This document shows positions 20,715 through 33,000 of a DNA stretch of 64,000 nt, piece after piece. The notes beneath the pieces were generated by a model. It did not search any database and was not told the origin of the DNA. It was given only the letters and a program-made list of their open reading frames with translations. The DNA is from Astropecten irregularis (Eukaryota > Echinodermata > Asteroidea > Paxillosida > Astropectinidae). The translations under genes were made by a program, and so were the position numbers. The stretch is from the NCBI GenBank assembly GCA_963971285.1, contig OZ020251.1, forward strand, positions 3,100,001 to 3,164,000, read 5' to 3'. Numbering within the stretch: the first letter of the stretch is position 1; every line of letters starts with the position of its first letter.

Positions 20715-20810
20715 ACACGGGTTTCCACTTAGGCGGCCATCTTATATTTTGATCGCAACTTCGAAACGAAGCACTATCACGCATGCGCACTTTTCGAAGT
20801 GTAAACCCGT
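20715..20810. repeat. Palindromic ~95-bp promoter-like unit, copy 5 (solitary)
   Basis: It runs from ACACGGGTTTCCACTTAGG to TTCGAAGTGTAAACCCGT, with GGCGGCCATCTTATATTTTG and CGCATGCGCAC inside. This copy is solitary and absent from the aligned place in unit 1 (about 5,290), so the unit can move without the larger 1-kb elements. Confidence 0.75.
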
Positions 20811-22143
20811 TGAACTTGCTCTTTTCTAAAAGAGAAATAGTATTTCAGATATGAAAACAATTTGAAGGGATTTTCTTAAGAAGTTGCAAGTCTCTTTCTA
20901 ATTTTCCTGTTTGATCATTTTTAAAGGCAATTTATCCCATAGTCATAACAGGACCGCGAGAAAGTGGAGTCGAGTTCTTGACATTTAAAGGGGGTACCAG
21001 TATAAGTTGGTAACATTACTGGCGACCAAGGCACTAAGGACAGACCCGTAGATTGAGAGACAGCGGGAGGTATCATCAAATTGGAATCAAGATGGCCGTC
21101 CTTGCTGCACCTCCAGGCGCCGCCAGAGAGACCCTGGCGCTACATACAAGTTGCCATCATTGTTTGCAAACTTTGAACGTGTTTATCTCCTCCACTGACT
21201 TGATGCCTTGTCATTTCATTGAACAATTCAGCTTGTACATGATTGTAGTTGCCTTTTTCGTTTTTATCTCCCGTGTGTAAATATGACCATTGTACATGTA
21301 CATGTACATTGTACATCTTCAAAAGTCACCCGTTGTGTGTGCGACGTATAGTGTTCTTTCGTTGTACAACTATTTTTACATGTAATAAAAATGCCCCCAC
21401 TGTTTGCATTAAATGGCGTGTACGTTGTGTAAGTATTAAACTTGGAATTGTGTTTACTAATTATTAATTTTTCTTGCGAATAAAACTCTCGCCATAAGTG
21501 GGACGTAACTGCGCAGAGTGCATAACCAAGGCTCAGGCTGCGGCTCCATTTCGTGAATCCATTCTGAAATAACGGTTATCAAAATAATAAGAGTTTGGAC
21601 AGGAAAACAGAGCTTCAGCTTCAATGAAAAACCAGAAACCTATGTTTTCAGCATTATTGATGCCAGAGCGCCTGAGCTCCGTTTCGTAAACGCTAAGATG
21701 ATTTTTACACCATGGAGGAAGGAAGAGCCGGCTTCTCTGCGTGTAGTTGCATAGCTTTGCCCTAAAAGAGGGCCAGATTTGTGCTGTGCGATCGTGAAAT
21801 TGACATTTTGTTATCAGTAGGCCTATCGGACTTTGATCTGCAGTTTCTGATGAAGTGCTATAGGCCTATTATATATTAGCTGATTGCGAAGTAACCTTCC
21901 ACCTTTAAAGCGTCGTCCTTGGAATTTAAACCTTCCACAACAATTCGCAGTTGGGTAAACAAGATTTGACACTCATTTTGTTACTTTCACGTGCACATAA
22001 CTGTTTCAAAACAAACTTGACTGCAAATTTATATGCAATGTCATATTTATACATGTAGGGCTCCATGCCTCTCGCTATTACTTTCAAAATCCTTCACCTT
22101 AATTTATCCCATACAACTGAATAATGTATTAAAAAGTGAACGA

Positions 22144-22230
22144 AGAAAAACTGAGTGGAGCGGGATTCGAACCAGCGACCACTGAAATACAGTACAGGCG
22201 CTCTTATACTAATCCCGCTCCAGTCAATTT
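22144..22230 (-). repeat. tRNA-derived SINE-like segment
   Basis: The + strand reads GAGTGGAGCGGGATTCGAACC (reverse complement of a B box) and ends ATCCCGCTCCAGTCAATTTT. It is related to the head at 11,071-11,145, with the A-box part eroded. Confidence 0.5.
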
Positions 22231-22940
22231 TGTATTTGTTCAAGTCCAATGACTTAAAATTAATCAAGTACAATCATGAAAAAAAATTGAACAAAAAGTA
22301 TAGGCTCAGGTCATAGCATAATTAATATCGCCGGCAGTGGGCAAGTAGACATAATGCAGATTTGACTGCACGGTACTCTGGCCTATGCCTTTGCTTAATT
22401 AAAATGAATACAAGTAATAAGGTCCTGCTATATAGGATCAAAACGTCAGGCTCTCTTAACTTAATATTCGGCGCGTATTTCAGATATATACCCTTTTTGT
22501 ACATGTCCCTGAAATTCGATGAAGATCATTATGAATGTTGTTCATTTTAATTATAAGTTTATAAACAATGTGGTGATGATGATGATGATGGCGTATGCTA
22601 TGGTGACCTCTTGGAAATATCAGTTAGCCAGTCAACATTACTGCGTCATCCTCCGCTAGGTGCAAGGCTGCAATTCCACCGGCATAAACAATTTGGCATG
22701 TGGGAGGATTAAAGTTGACAGTATGCATTGCCCGATTTCCGGCCAGGCCCCCTTCTGGCAAATTGGTTTGATTTAGTTAAGTTGCCCATTTGATGAGGTA
22801 GCTTTAATTTCTTATCAGAATTTTGCAAAAAAATTAACAATAAATGTGCTTAATATCCACAAACAAAATCTTGTAATCGCACCATTTGGCTAATGAAGCT
22901 GGCGCTGGAAGCATACTCGTGTGTACATCAAACATGGCGT

Positions 22941-25900
22941 CTACAGACGCCGATCTCCCAGGTGATTCTCGCGGAGAATGCGCATGCGCGAGTGAGCCTC
23001 GTCCCAGTCGAAATAGGCGCCTTCAAGATGGCGGTTGCCCTCGCCTGTGATGATGTACTTACTGCGGCCATGCAGGACGCGTCCATTGCTAAATGTTGCG
23101 ATCTCTCCTGATATTGATTGAAAATGGAAAGAAAGGGTCTTGTCAGTGGTATATGCCTAGATTCGAGCCATGAGCCCAAGTCCAGTGCCTTTCTGCCTGG
23201 TATTAGCATCACTAGACGTATAGATATGCTGTGTCCGAAACGGGCTTCCAGAGCCACGGCTAGGTCTAATATTGTCTTGGTGTACCCCTGTATTTCCAAC
23301 GGGAGCGAAGACCTAGACCTAGCCCTAGACAACTAATTCGGATGCAGCCCTAGTGATGCTCTATCGCAGATAATTTTCACCACCGGTGAGTGGCGGTGAC
23401 GTCATGCACGGAGAGCCTGGCGATGGTCACGTACGGCTCCGTTCACGGTGAAACACATGCCGGGAAATATGTACGTCAAAGGTTGTTGCTTGTCGGTCGG
23501 TATGATAAAAATGAAAACACTTCAGGCTTATGTAAACAACCACACCAGCCTATTTACCCGAATCAATATTCTTCTATAGGCAGTAATATTCGTGTCTGCC
23601 CCTTTTATCAGTTTTATCATTATCATTCAACATTCGTTCATGACTCTCAACTAATAATCATCCCTCCATGTTCTGGCAAGTTGGTTAAAACCTGTTCGGA
23701 TTGGTTTAGCCTGGAAATTCATGGTAAACGCAAAGCAAGTTCGGGCCTAATTGAATCTTTTCATGAACTTTTTTTCATCACATGTGCAGGACTGGCATAG
23801 TGGGCTCATTTGCTGATCGCATGGGCCTATCACTTTTGGCTTTCGACAATGTTGAGTTCATTACTCGATTGCATAGGCCTAAGCATCACAATTCTTACCT
23901 TCTTTCCCTTAGCTTTTACTCACCGGCAGAAAGTCGGTGCTGAACAAGGTTCTCCTCCCGATACATCACTTTCTCAAACACCTTTAAAGCCCTGTACATG
24001 TCGGTGACCTTAGTGACTGGAAGTGACATGTAGGGGGCCCTCACGTGGTGGTTGAAGTTGACGCGTTGAAAAAATCCAGCTCTGCCGTACCTATAGAATA
24101 ACCAAAACAAAATAGTGTACGTTGTCTATATAAATTCAGGATAGGCTGAAAACGGCCGACACCAACTCAATAGGCATGCTCCATAGAAACTGTTTGTATA
24201 AAGTGTCATGATAATGCGATATGCATAACAATATACCATCGGGTCCGAGCTGGCCTTCACGAAGCTTTAAGCCAGTGAATTTTTCTTAAAATGACGCCAA
24301 ACGGAGATACATCATTTCACCAAATTAGGGCCGCAGTAATTAGATGGGTTGTCATTATCACTTTGGTGATTTGCATTGTGACATCACACTTTGCTTAGCA
24401 TTTAAGATTGGCAGTGCTTAGTGAAATCGACCACAGATATCGAGACCTACAACCCTGGGTAAATAATAAAGAAATACAAGTAGCACTTTATTGACTAACT
24501 AGACTTTAAAATGTGCGTGAGCTTTCGTAGCAACAACTATCTGTAGGCCTACTTCATCAGATGCAATGAAGTGGCATCATCAGGCAAGGTACCAGTAACC
24601 CTGGGGATATATAATGCTATAACAATATTATGGTTTATTAATACTTCGTATTAGCGACATGGTACAAGGTCTCGTTGAATTTGATTTAGAAATTCTGAAA
24701 TCGAAATCAACTCATGCTTTTTGGACGTATTCAGGTGCATTTTCCTCGATGGTGGTCCAATATTCAGGATGAAAAGACTGATATTTCCCAGGAGGATCGG
24801 CAGTATCAGAATAACAGAAGCTGTCACCCAAACTACCTATATATACTCACTGCAATCCTTTGTACCAATTCTTCAGAGCTAGCTAGGCCTACTCTATGTA
24901 TCTTACAATAACATAGTTGCTGGGGTCCCATGAAAGTCTTAATAAGTTGCTCGACTTAATAAATTATATAATATACTGTCTAGCAGCGAGATTTAATAAG
25001 CCTCGAGGAGATTAAGCAATTTCATGAACAACTAAAGATCGTACTGGATAACAGGTCTCTTGTGCTTCAAGTGGTAAACTTGAAAGTCGGCACCGGCATC
25101 TCTGAAGTCCACACCCTCTGACCTCAGCAGGTCATATGTCTGGGGGAATTCCCTCCTGACCTGCTCGGCTACGTTCAGTCCGTCCACGAATTGGTTCTCA
25201 CCGCCGCTGGCATTGGCCTGCTCTATGCAATGCAGCATTTGGACCTGTTGTTAGAAAGTGAAAAAAATTGCCTTCAGAAAAGCTTCGAAATGACACAGCC
25301 TCAAAAAGCCCACAATGTTGTCCTGGATCATAATTGGCCGACTGATAAACATGGGCAGTATCCAAAAGTTAAAAGATAGTCAGCATTTCAAGCCAGAAGA
25401 TCAGGGTCTTTCCAGGATGTTCTGGGTCCGACTGACCAGTATTTAACTTTCCCTTCCTTTATCATTTTAATATTACGTCTGGTTGGCTTAAATACTTACG
25501 CCTGGTGCATAGCAGTAAAATGGAAGATCAACGTGCAGGCACAGTGAGTTGCTCGTGTAGGCTAAATTGCTAGCATCGTGTTTGCTGAAGACTTGGAATT
25601 CATCCCTGCAAGTTAATTGTCAGTATGACGAGAGAACAGTATGAAAAACAGTGTTCGTCTAAATTCGGCTGCAAAGAGATGTGTTCTTGCTTCATGCAGA
25701 ACAAGAACAATGACACAAGATCAATATAATTATCTTAGCACGAACAGATTAGAAACAATTGGACAGATCAGCATCATCTAATCATAGTGGCATTCCTGGA
25801 GATTAGCACTCTGGTTAGCTGGTACCAAGACCCAACAGATGGAGAGTCATAATATTTGAGGTGAGTTATCTTACTATAGAAGCTAGGTACCAGCTAACCA

Positions 25901-27109
25901 GAGTGGTCTGATCTCCAGGACGTCCAGGCCCGATGCCCATTGTGTTATGATACTCAATGCTAATGCAAGTGAAAAGCCACTCTTTGAAGAGTCTTATATG
26001 AAGGACAACTCTTTTTCGAGCTATCTGTCACTCTTGATCTTGTAGAGTGAAGTTTGCATCGTTTTGAGTGATTTTTCACTCTAGCCCACTCTTTTTCAAG
26101 ATCGAGCCATATGATCGAAGGACAACTCGATTTTCAGAACGAGTGGTATTTTTCACTCTTTTGCAGTATGATTCTCTTAACGTTGTGAGATAAGGCGGAC
26201 TCACATTGTGGAGACCAGTTTTTTTTACGTGTGGTGGAAAGAAAGATGAAATGTTTCCTCTTACCCATAAATAGTCGTCTTAACGTATGCGACTTTTTCT
26301 GCCAGTTTCCTAAGAGCTCCATTCTCCGTCGGTGCACCTGTTACCAGAGCTAACCCCTTGGTGTTCAAGACATCCAGCCAGTTATACAGCTCTATGTCAT
26401 CTTGCAGAACCTTCTGGAAGTCAAAGGTGGGTATGTCGCCGTTCATCTCAGCTCCCCACACCTGGAACTCCGGGTGGCTCACCACGTCCCTCTCCATGTC
26501 CGAGAATCGCTGACGGTTGAGCCATTCGGCGTCGAAGTCGCTCCGGTGCTGGTCGGGCCAGGTGATCCTCAGGGTACGGCCTTCGTCGACGAGTTCCTCG
26601 GACGACGGTACCACTTCGGGGTCCAGGTCTTCAATCAGCATGGACCTTTGCCAGGAGGGTGGATGGTAGCACTGGCGACACCGGCAGTTGTCCCGCAGCC
26701 ACACGTACGGATAGGTCCCAGTGAATCCGTTGTCCACTTCCACACGGTACCATCCTGCAGAGTCATCCCTTGTGACGCTCACCAGTTTGGGGCTCGGTCC
26801 TTCAGGAGCGACGGTTTGAGGAGGAGGGACACCAGGGCTTGTTGAGCTCAAGCGCGTCGCTTGTACGCCGTCGATTCTCGCGATGGCACCGCATGTAAAC
26901 CTGTTGCCATCCCCGCTCATAACATGGTATGTCCGCGCACCAGGTCGGTTGATACACGTCGCTGCTGTACCTGTAGCTACTCGTTGCCAGGCCTGCGACC
27001 AATGCACTGCAATAATTTGCCTACACGGTAGCAGCCATTGACTAGGCCTAGTATTACAACTGAACTCACGGAGGGTATTTCTGCCAAAGAGTGCGCATAA
27101 AGAAGCCAT
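22941..27109 (-). CDS. BBOX1: Gamma-butyrobetaine dioxygenase, copy B (five exons, complete)
   Basis: Paralogue of copy A with the same structure. CDS (- strand): 27,109-26,265, 25,605-25,500, 25,244-25,045, 24,090-23,924, 23,107-22,941; 1,485 nt (494 aa). Exons 2-5 have exactly the lengths of copy A (106, 200, 167, 167), and exon 1 is one codon longer. Zinc ligands (CRCRQC, WPDQH), the HVD metal motif, RVLHGR and NRHLEGA are all kept. Substitutions are mostly conservative (GVDFRD, KYIITGEGNRHLEGAYFDWDE). The frame stays open upstream of the shared Met to another Met at 27,202, but copy A lacks that extension, so the internal Met is chosen. Both copies look functional; subfunction is unknown. 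Confidence 0.92.
25793..25922. mobile_element. 130-bp palindromic MITE in intron 1 of BBOX copy B
   Basis: Left CCTGGAGATTAGCACTCTGG…AGCTGGTACC mirrors right GGTACCAGCTAACCAGAGTG…TCTCCAGG. It is absent from intron 1 of copy A. The next 200 bases (25,970-26,170) repeat CACTCTTT and GGACAACTC phrases. Confidence 0.7.
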
Positions 27110-27701
27110 GATAGTCACATGCACAAGCAGCGCTGGAGGCTCAAAATAGTTGAATAACCATGGAGCAATAAGCCAGACGGTAAGCGAGTAGGGCCTATTC
27201 AATACTCGTGAACCACGAAGCTACAGAACATCATTCTCCTTGTGCACCTACCTCCACGAAACGCGAATAAACAGCTACATGTACAATTTTTGTACATGTA
27301 TTTCATTACGTATTTATTCTGATAAACACACACAGAAACGCCCACTCTATCACTGCACTGAACACACGAAAGACAAACAAAACACGGCATAGTCTTGACT
27401 CTGCCTTGACGTGACCAAATTCTTGACACATCCATTATTATTGTCAGTAATGCGCCAATCAACTCTAATCGGAGAGCTCTGCCAACAAAAACTTAGACAC
27501 GGATAACTGAGCTGTGAACAATATCGGTTGGTCGGTTGAAAATGATATATTTTCCCAAATATTTAAATCAGGTTTAATCAATTTTTTTAAAAGTAAATTA
27601 TGGTCTAGGCAATGGTACAAACATTTACGCACGCTTAGCACAGCTGGCACAACCTGTTAGCGATTAGTTTCTCAGCCTGTTGTGCTTTTAAACTTTCTGG
27701 G
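27110..27701. other. 5' flank of BBOX copy B and spacer
   Basis: 27,110-27,198 is the conserved upstream block shared with copy A. Beyond it, up to 27,701, no exon or recognisable element is seen. Confidence 0.45.
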
Positions 27702-28011
27702 CAGGCGCGGTTCTACGGGGGGGCTAGGGGGGGCTGTAGCCCCCCCAAAATTTTGTCTAGCCCCCCCAAAAAAATGCAAGTGAAAAAAAAAAATTCTTGA
27801 AAATACTGGATTTTTTCAGTTATTAAGCGCCAATTACATAAAAACGCGTTGTGTGGGCTATAATGTGCATGTTTTTCTACCCCTAATAAGACAAAGCAGA
27901 AGCGAGTGTTAGAAGAACCCAAAATATTGTGTCTTCTAGCCCCCCCCCCCCCCCAAAAAAAATAATGGCTCTTCTAGCCCCCCAAACATTTTGACTCTAG
28001 AACCGCGCCTG
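27702..28011. mobile_element. hAT-type MITE (CAGGCGCGGTTCTA ends, TTTCTGGG duplication)
   Basis: The ends CAGGCGCGGTTCTA and TAGAACCGCGCCTG are perfect inverted repeats. TTTCTGGG lies directly outside both (27,694-27,701 and 28,012-28,019), the 8-bp duplication typical of hAT. The inside has repeated CTAGCCCCCCC and AAAATTTTG tracts and a C-run of about 15. A partial relative is at 61,432-61,610. Confidence 0.9.
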
Positions 28012-28019
28012 TTTCTGGG

Positions 28020-28950
28020 TAACACATATGTCTTTCCATATGAGCAAAGACATTCCAGCATTTCCAAGAAATCTAAATGAAATTTGAAAGTTGTTTTGTT
28101 TCTTAAAGTTTGTAAATTACACAATTATTGCTACGGTTCCACGGCCCATGAATGAATGATCCACAGAGACATGTTTATGATTTGAGTAATCTAATTTTCC
28201 TCAGTATTATTTTATTCTTCTTTCAGTATAGGCCTACTAAAACTGTTTATACATGTACATTAAAATCATTTGAATTGAAAGTGAAATGCAGCAATTTGAT
28301 TTGATACAACACTTGTTGAATGATGCAGATTTATAGAATTATAATCAGCAAAACAAACAATACAAAGGGCCAAAGTTATAATATGCACGCGTTTGATATA
28401 CATATTTTGACAGATTCTGAATCCCTTAACTAATAACTAAGAGGAGTGAAGATCTAAAGGGACGAAAAACGTTTAAATTCTCCTTCAATTTGAAAATATT
28501 AATTTGTTTGTACCGTTTAAGTTTTACCTTTTACCATAATTTTAGCTTCTTTCTTTTCTTTGATTTTTTAAATTTAAAGACAGCTTCTTTTTACCTTATG
28601 TATAATTAGGATACATCAGACAAAGCGACTGCTAATTACTTCAATCACGGTCTAATGTATAATCACTAACATTAACATAATTATCTTTTCAATATGCACA
28701 CTTTAAAATAACTCGGTTATATGTACTTTACGAAATAATTATTAACAAAATACTGATTAATGAGTTTATTTTCTCAACTGCACCGCAAAGCTAAATGATT
28801 ATAACATTCATATTTTTCCGGCTGTATTGAACCTTTACTAGCAAATACTTAAACGAATTAGGCTATTCATAAAAAGCTATTCTGAGCTAGCGTGACATAA
28901 CGACAATTATTGAAATGTATCATCACAAGCATCTATACAAGCCGATTTAC
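28020..28950. other. AT-rich spacer, nothing recognised
   Basis: No open frame, splice-bounded exon or repeat end is visible. Confidence 0.5.
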
Positions 28951-28951
28951 T

Positions 28952-29353
28952 GAGCTCCATTAGTGACATTCCACTTATCCATGGAGATAACCACATTAAA
29001 TATCTCGCCTTGTCAACTTTTGGAGTGGCAAAAGTCGTCTTGTCGCAATAATTATCTCAACAAGATTATATTTGACTTATAGCAAAAACGATAAGTCGTC
29101 TTATCCTGATGAAAAAACCTGGTTTTAGTAAGTCGTCTCTGCAAGGTAAGCCATCTGGACAAATCGACTTCCTTCTTTAATTTGAGTGAGTCGTCTTGGC
29201 GAGGTAAATTATAAGGATATTTTGACTTCTTAGTTTTCACTAGTCACCTTGTATGAATAAATTATCTCGATAAGTCGACTTTTAGGGCTTAACAAGTCGA
29301 CTTGGCGAGATAAATTGTGGTTATCTGGATAAGTGGAATGGCACTCGTGGAGC
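28952..29353. mobile_element. Palindromic MITE with TCCACTTATCC ends
   Basis: Left GAGCTCCATTAGTGACATTCC…CTTATCC…GATAACCACA mirrors right TGTGGTTATC…GGATAAGTGGAATGGCACT…GGAGCTC. The interior repeats AAGTCGTCTT, AAGTCGACTT and GCGAGATAAAT phrases about six times in both orientations. Confidence 0.75.
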
Positions 29354-29567
29354 TCCGTACCGATTAGTTCTTGGTACACTTATTTCATCCTAGCCTGAGC
29401 TTCATTAGGTATACCGTGTTCCGAGTCGTCACTATATCAGTACACGTTCCTTGAATACTAAGCATCGATCACATATAGCAGGGCAAATAAACGATTGCAT
29501 GCATATACACCGACTCGGCCTACTGACCATTACCAACTGCTAAACAACATACCATTTCCAGTCTACT

Positions 29568-29932
29568 TAAAGGTAATATCATACTTTGATTTTTATCAAA
29601 AAAATACAGATTCATGTGCAAAAATATCAAGGAAGATACAGTAGCAGTCATTCTGTGAAAATTTCAGTCCCACACGGTGTCCGCTTTTTGAGAAAACCGT
29701 GGAAAACAGCCACAGTATTTATTAAGTCTTTCCTCTTTTATTTTTGATCTTTAAAATATCAAAAAGATTTTCGGTCGTTGTTTTACTATTTTCTTGATAA
29801 ATATACCATTTCAGACGGACACAAAATTTAACGGTAGGTTTCTACCAGCATCATCTTCTACCCTGAAAGTTATACGTAAATCTGTGAACATTTCTGTTTT
29901 AGTCTCTTACCAAAGTATGATACTACCTTTAA
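29568..29932. mobile_element. MITE family 'AAAGGTAATATCATACTTTG', copy 1
   Basis: It starts TAAAGGTAATATCATACTTT and ends with the inverted AAAGTATGATACTACCTTTA. The interior is shared with 32,151-32,463 and 58,767-59,127 (ACAGATTCATG, TCAGTCCCACACGG, GTTTCTACCA, AAGTTATACGTAAATCTGTG). Weaker copies lie near 52,985-53,180 and 55,500-55,710. The outermost TTAA is compatible with, but does not prove, a TTAA target. Confidence 0.8.
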
Positions 29933-30091
29933 CTAACCTTTATCTTTTCCCATGTCTGGCCCGATTTCTTGAATATTGTTTTTTCTTATACCATGTTGTA
30001 GCTTACGTCGCACAATATGTGATTTTTTTAAATTGGGGTAGCGACGGTCTATGGCAAACCACTTCCATGAGGAAGATGAGTTAGCTACGAG

Positions 30092-33000
30092 TTAGCAGCC
30101 AATCCCAAGCAACTCAAGACGCATCCTGGCGCCGCTTTGCCACTCTTGTGGAAAAATCGTCACTACAGTCGCCACGATGGTCTCATAAAGCATATTGGTG
30201 ACGGCAGTGGTAGCATCGGTGTTGCCAATAAACGCCTGGAATTCCAATGTATAACAACAACACTAATTATTGAATATTGGGCAAAAATTTAATGTGAAAG
30301 ATTTACAAAAACAATGAGTAATTCAATGATTGTGATGTTCATGTTGGCTAGGATAATCAATTTGCACACATTACGCACGCAGACAAGAAATTCTCAGCAC
30401 ACATAGCGCAAGACCTCAAATGTGAATAATCAAATTCCATCGAATACATTCATATACAGTTTTAGAGCCCCCTAGAGACATTCAGAGAATTTGGGTCGAA
30501 ACTTTGAGCAAATAATTATCGCCGGTTTATACTACTTCAGAATGGCATCTTTTCACGAAAAGACTTACTCACGTGATGCAAAGTAAACATTTCACTGCAT
30601 TGTGTCAGTAACTTGAAACTCCTTAAATTAATTATAAAGAGTGAATTGGTGCATACCAGGCTTCCTGTGGCATCCAACACCTTTTGAAAGGCGCCTGATG
30701 TGGTTTGCCGATACAGCACCGTGTACACCTTTACCCAATTGCCATCTCCATCACCTTGTGTGATGACACCAGCCACCGTTGTACCATCATCCAGATCCAC
30801 CTCAATCCAAGAATCTTCTGATCTACAAAATATAATTGCAAATTAAAAATAAAAAAGATGCCCGGATCAGATGTATAGCCATTATGTAGCACCACATGCG
30901 AGTATTAAAAAAAAAGGGGGGGGGGTCTATACGATTCAAGATTATTCCTTTCAAATTCTCAAGATAGCACACAGGAAGAGAAGACCGAAGAGCCTCCTTA
31001 GATCGTAGCTTTGGCAGCTGTTCGCTGTTAATATGATGCATCCACACTACATCCCTGCTAACTCAGCTCTATATAGGCATATAATAAATTGCAATAGATG
31101 CCGTTTTCCAATCTGGATTTCATATTTCGGATTGTGGCCTCGTCACACAATCTCACTCTCAAAGCAGCCTGAGTTGCTTGCCATGGAGGCAAATTGAAAG
31201 TTAAAATTCTGGAAAATACCAACGCCCTTGTCAACATCATAACCGTAGTATGTATTTAGCTCTATGTGTTTCGCAGTATATTCCTTTAAGGGAACACGAT
31301 ATAGGATTTAAATTGCATTATTCCTGCTTAAAACAATAAAGTAATATATCTGCTATGATATTTTGTGCCTCGAGCTAATTATTTCCTGGATTAAATATGA
31401 GAAAAAAATGTTGAAAATGTTTGTCCAAGCTACGTACTACGCCCCTTGAGTGGGACCCTCATTAACATAAATCTTCCCAAATGTGTGACGTAAGTCGAGG
31501 CAGCTACAGCCGCGGGCGCGCGAGCCGGCGCCCCATTCATCGGCCGGTCACATTGTATACATGCATGTCCACGAAGCCTAAAATCGTTCATCAAAAATTC
31601 TTTTCGAGAAAAAAGGCTTCAAAGATTTTACACACACCGCGTGTCGTAGTGCTGACTGACGGTTTTATGTTGGTCTGTGTGCGAGACGGATCACAACAGT
31701 AGCTTGCCGGGGGTCTGTGACCGTGCAAGTTAATATGTTTTCTAGACCTTCGATAAATTTCCGCGCCTCGATCTGCGTCACGAACAGCGCCCTCAATTTG
31801 AGTCGCGGCTAATTCCCAAAAGGGGGAGGCAATTTTTGGGCGGCAAAAAATCAATTAAAAAGTTCACTTGCACCAGTTTGGCTTTTAATTCACATTTAAA
31901 ACATGTAAATGAATTTATTTATGAAATAAAATGCGATACGCCCAGTTCAAGCAGCTTGTTTCCTTTAAGTCTCTGCTAAGGTCTTACCGCAACTTTGAGA
32001 AATTCCCCTAGCAGATGCATCGGTGCCTTATACGCGTTGAATAATAATTATACCTAAGCCAATATCAGTTTTGAGATAATAACAGTTTTAAGCATTGCGA
32101 ATCAATAAGGGAACCTGTGGGGTCTACCACCCGATTGTTCGGCATCCATTGCTTAAAGGTAGTATCATACTTCGGTTTTTGTCAAAGAAATACAGATTCA
32201 TGGGTAAAAATATCAAGAAAGATACAGTAACAGTCATCTGTGAAAATTTCAGTCCCACACGGGGCCCACTTTTAGAGAAAACAATGAAAACGGCCAGTGT
32301 ATTTCTTAAGTCTTTTTTCTTTTATTTTTGATCTTTTAAAATATCAAAAAGATTTAGTCGTTGTTTTACTAATTTCTGGATAAATACACAATTTGAGGCG
32401 TAAGTTTTACGTAAATCTGTGAACATTTCTGTTTTGGTTTCTTACCAAAGTATGATAGTACCTTGCCTATCAAAACTTAAACTGGTGGTTACTTACCTAT
32501 CTGCCTCCCAGAAAGTGTTGGCGTTCAGACGAGCTCCAGAGGCTAGGTTTCCGCCTTTATTGTCAAAAGAAGTGATACTACTATCAGGGATGGCGCCACT
32601 CTCCATGCCCAGGCCACACCCACCTGTTGGATGATGCAATTTAAAGCGAATATCAATCAATTTTGCATCAATTCGTATGACGATATATTCCTTTGGTAAA
32701 GCAAGATGGATTTTGTTTTATTGATTTTTTGTGATGCAATAAATCTTCATACGCTTGTCATAGTTGTCCAAATTATTATAAATTTATTCAAATAATAATT
32801 AACAACTATTGAGGTAAAATAATTACTTGGATTCTCAGTGCTTGGTTTGTCGGTAGTCGGTTCCTCGGTAGTTGGCTCCTCGGTAGTTTGGTCCTCGGTA
32901 GATGGTTCCTCGGTAGTTGGTTCTTCGGTAGTTGGTTCCTCTGTAGTTGGTTCCTCTGTAGTTGGTTCCTCGGTAGTCGGTTCCTGGGTAGTTGGTTCCT

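Larger units (their letters stand above)
20445..22940. other. Intergenic DNA of unit 2 downstream of BBOX copy B
   Basis: Matches unit 1 from about 4,370 to 7,656 with that unit's insertions removed. It serves as the empty-site reference for the LINE at 4,567, the 1-kb element at 5,671 and the LINE at 6,989. It also has its own palindromic unit (20,715), a SINE-like segment (22,144) and a (GAT)n tract near 22,572. No gene is seen. Confidence 0.7.
12305..27198. repeat. Tandem segmental duplication, unit 2
   Basis: Second copy of the 2,283-12,297 block, enlarged by private insertions (12,524-13,617; 13,728-13,880; about 14,735-20,430). Its left edge is the first base of the SR exon. Its right edge is past the BBOX B start, where similarity ends at about 27,198-27,210. 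Confidence 0.85.

Noticed and set aside
26402-26845. 147-codon + strand frame opposite BBOX copy B exon 1
   Set aside because: A shadow of the GC-rich coding exon; the same shadow is broken in copy A.
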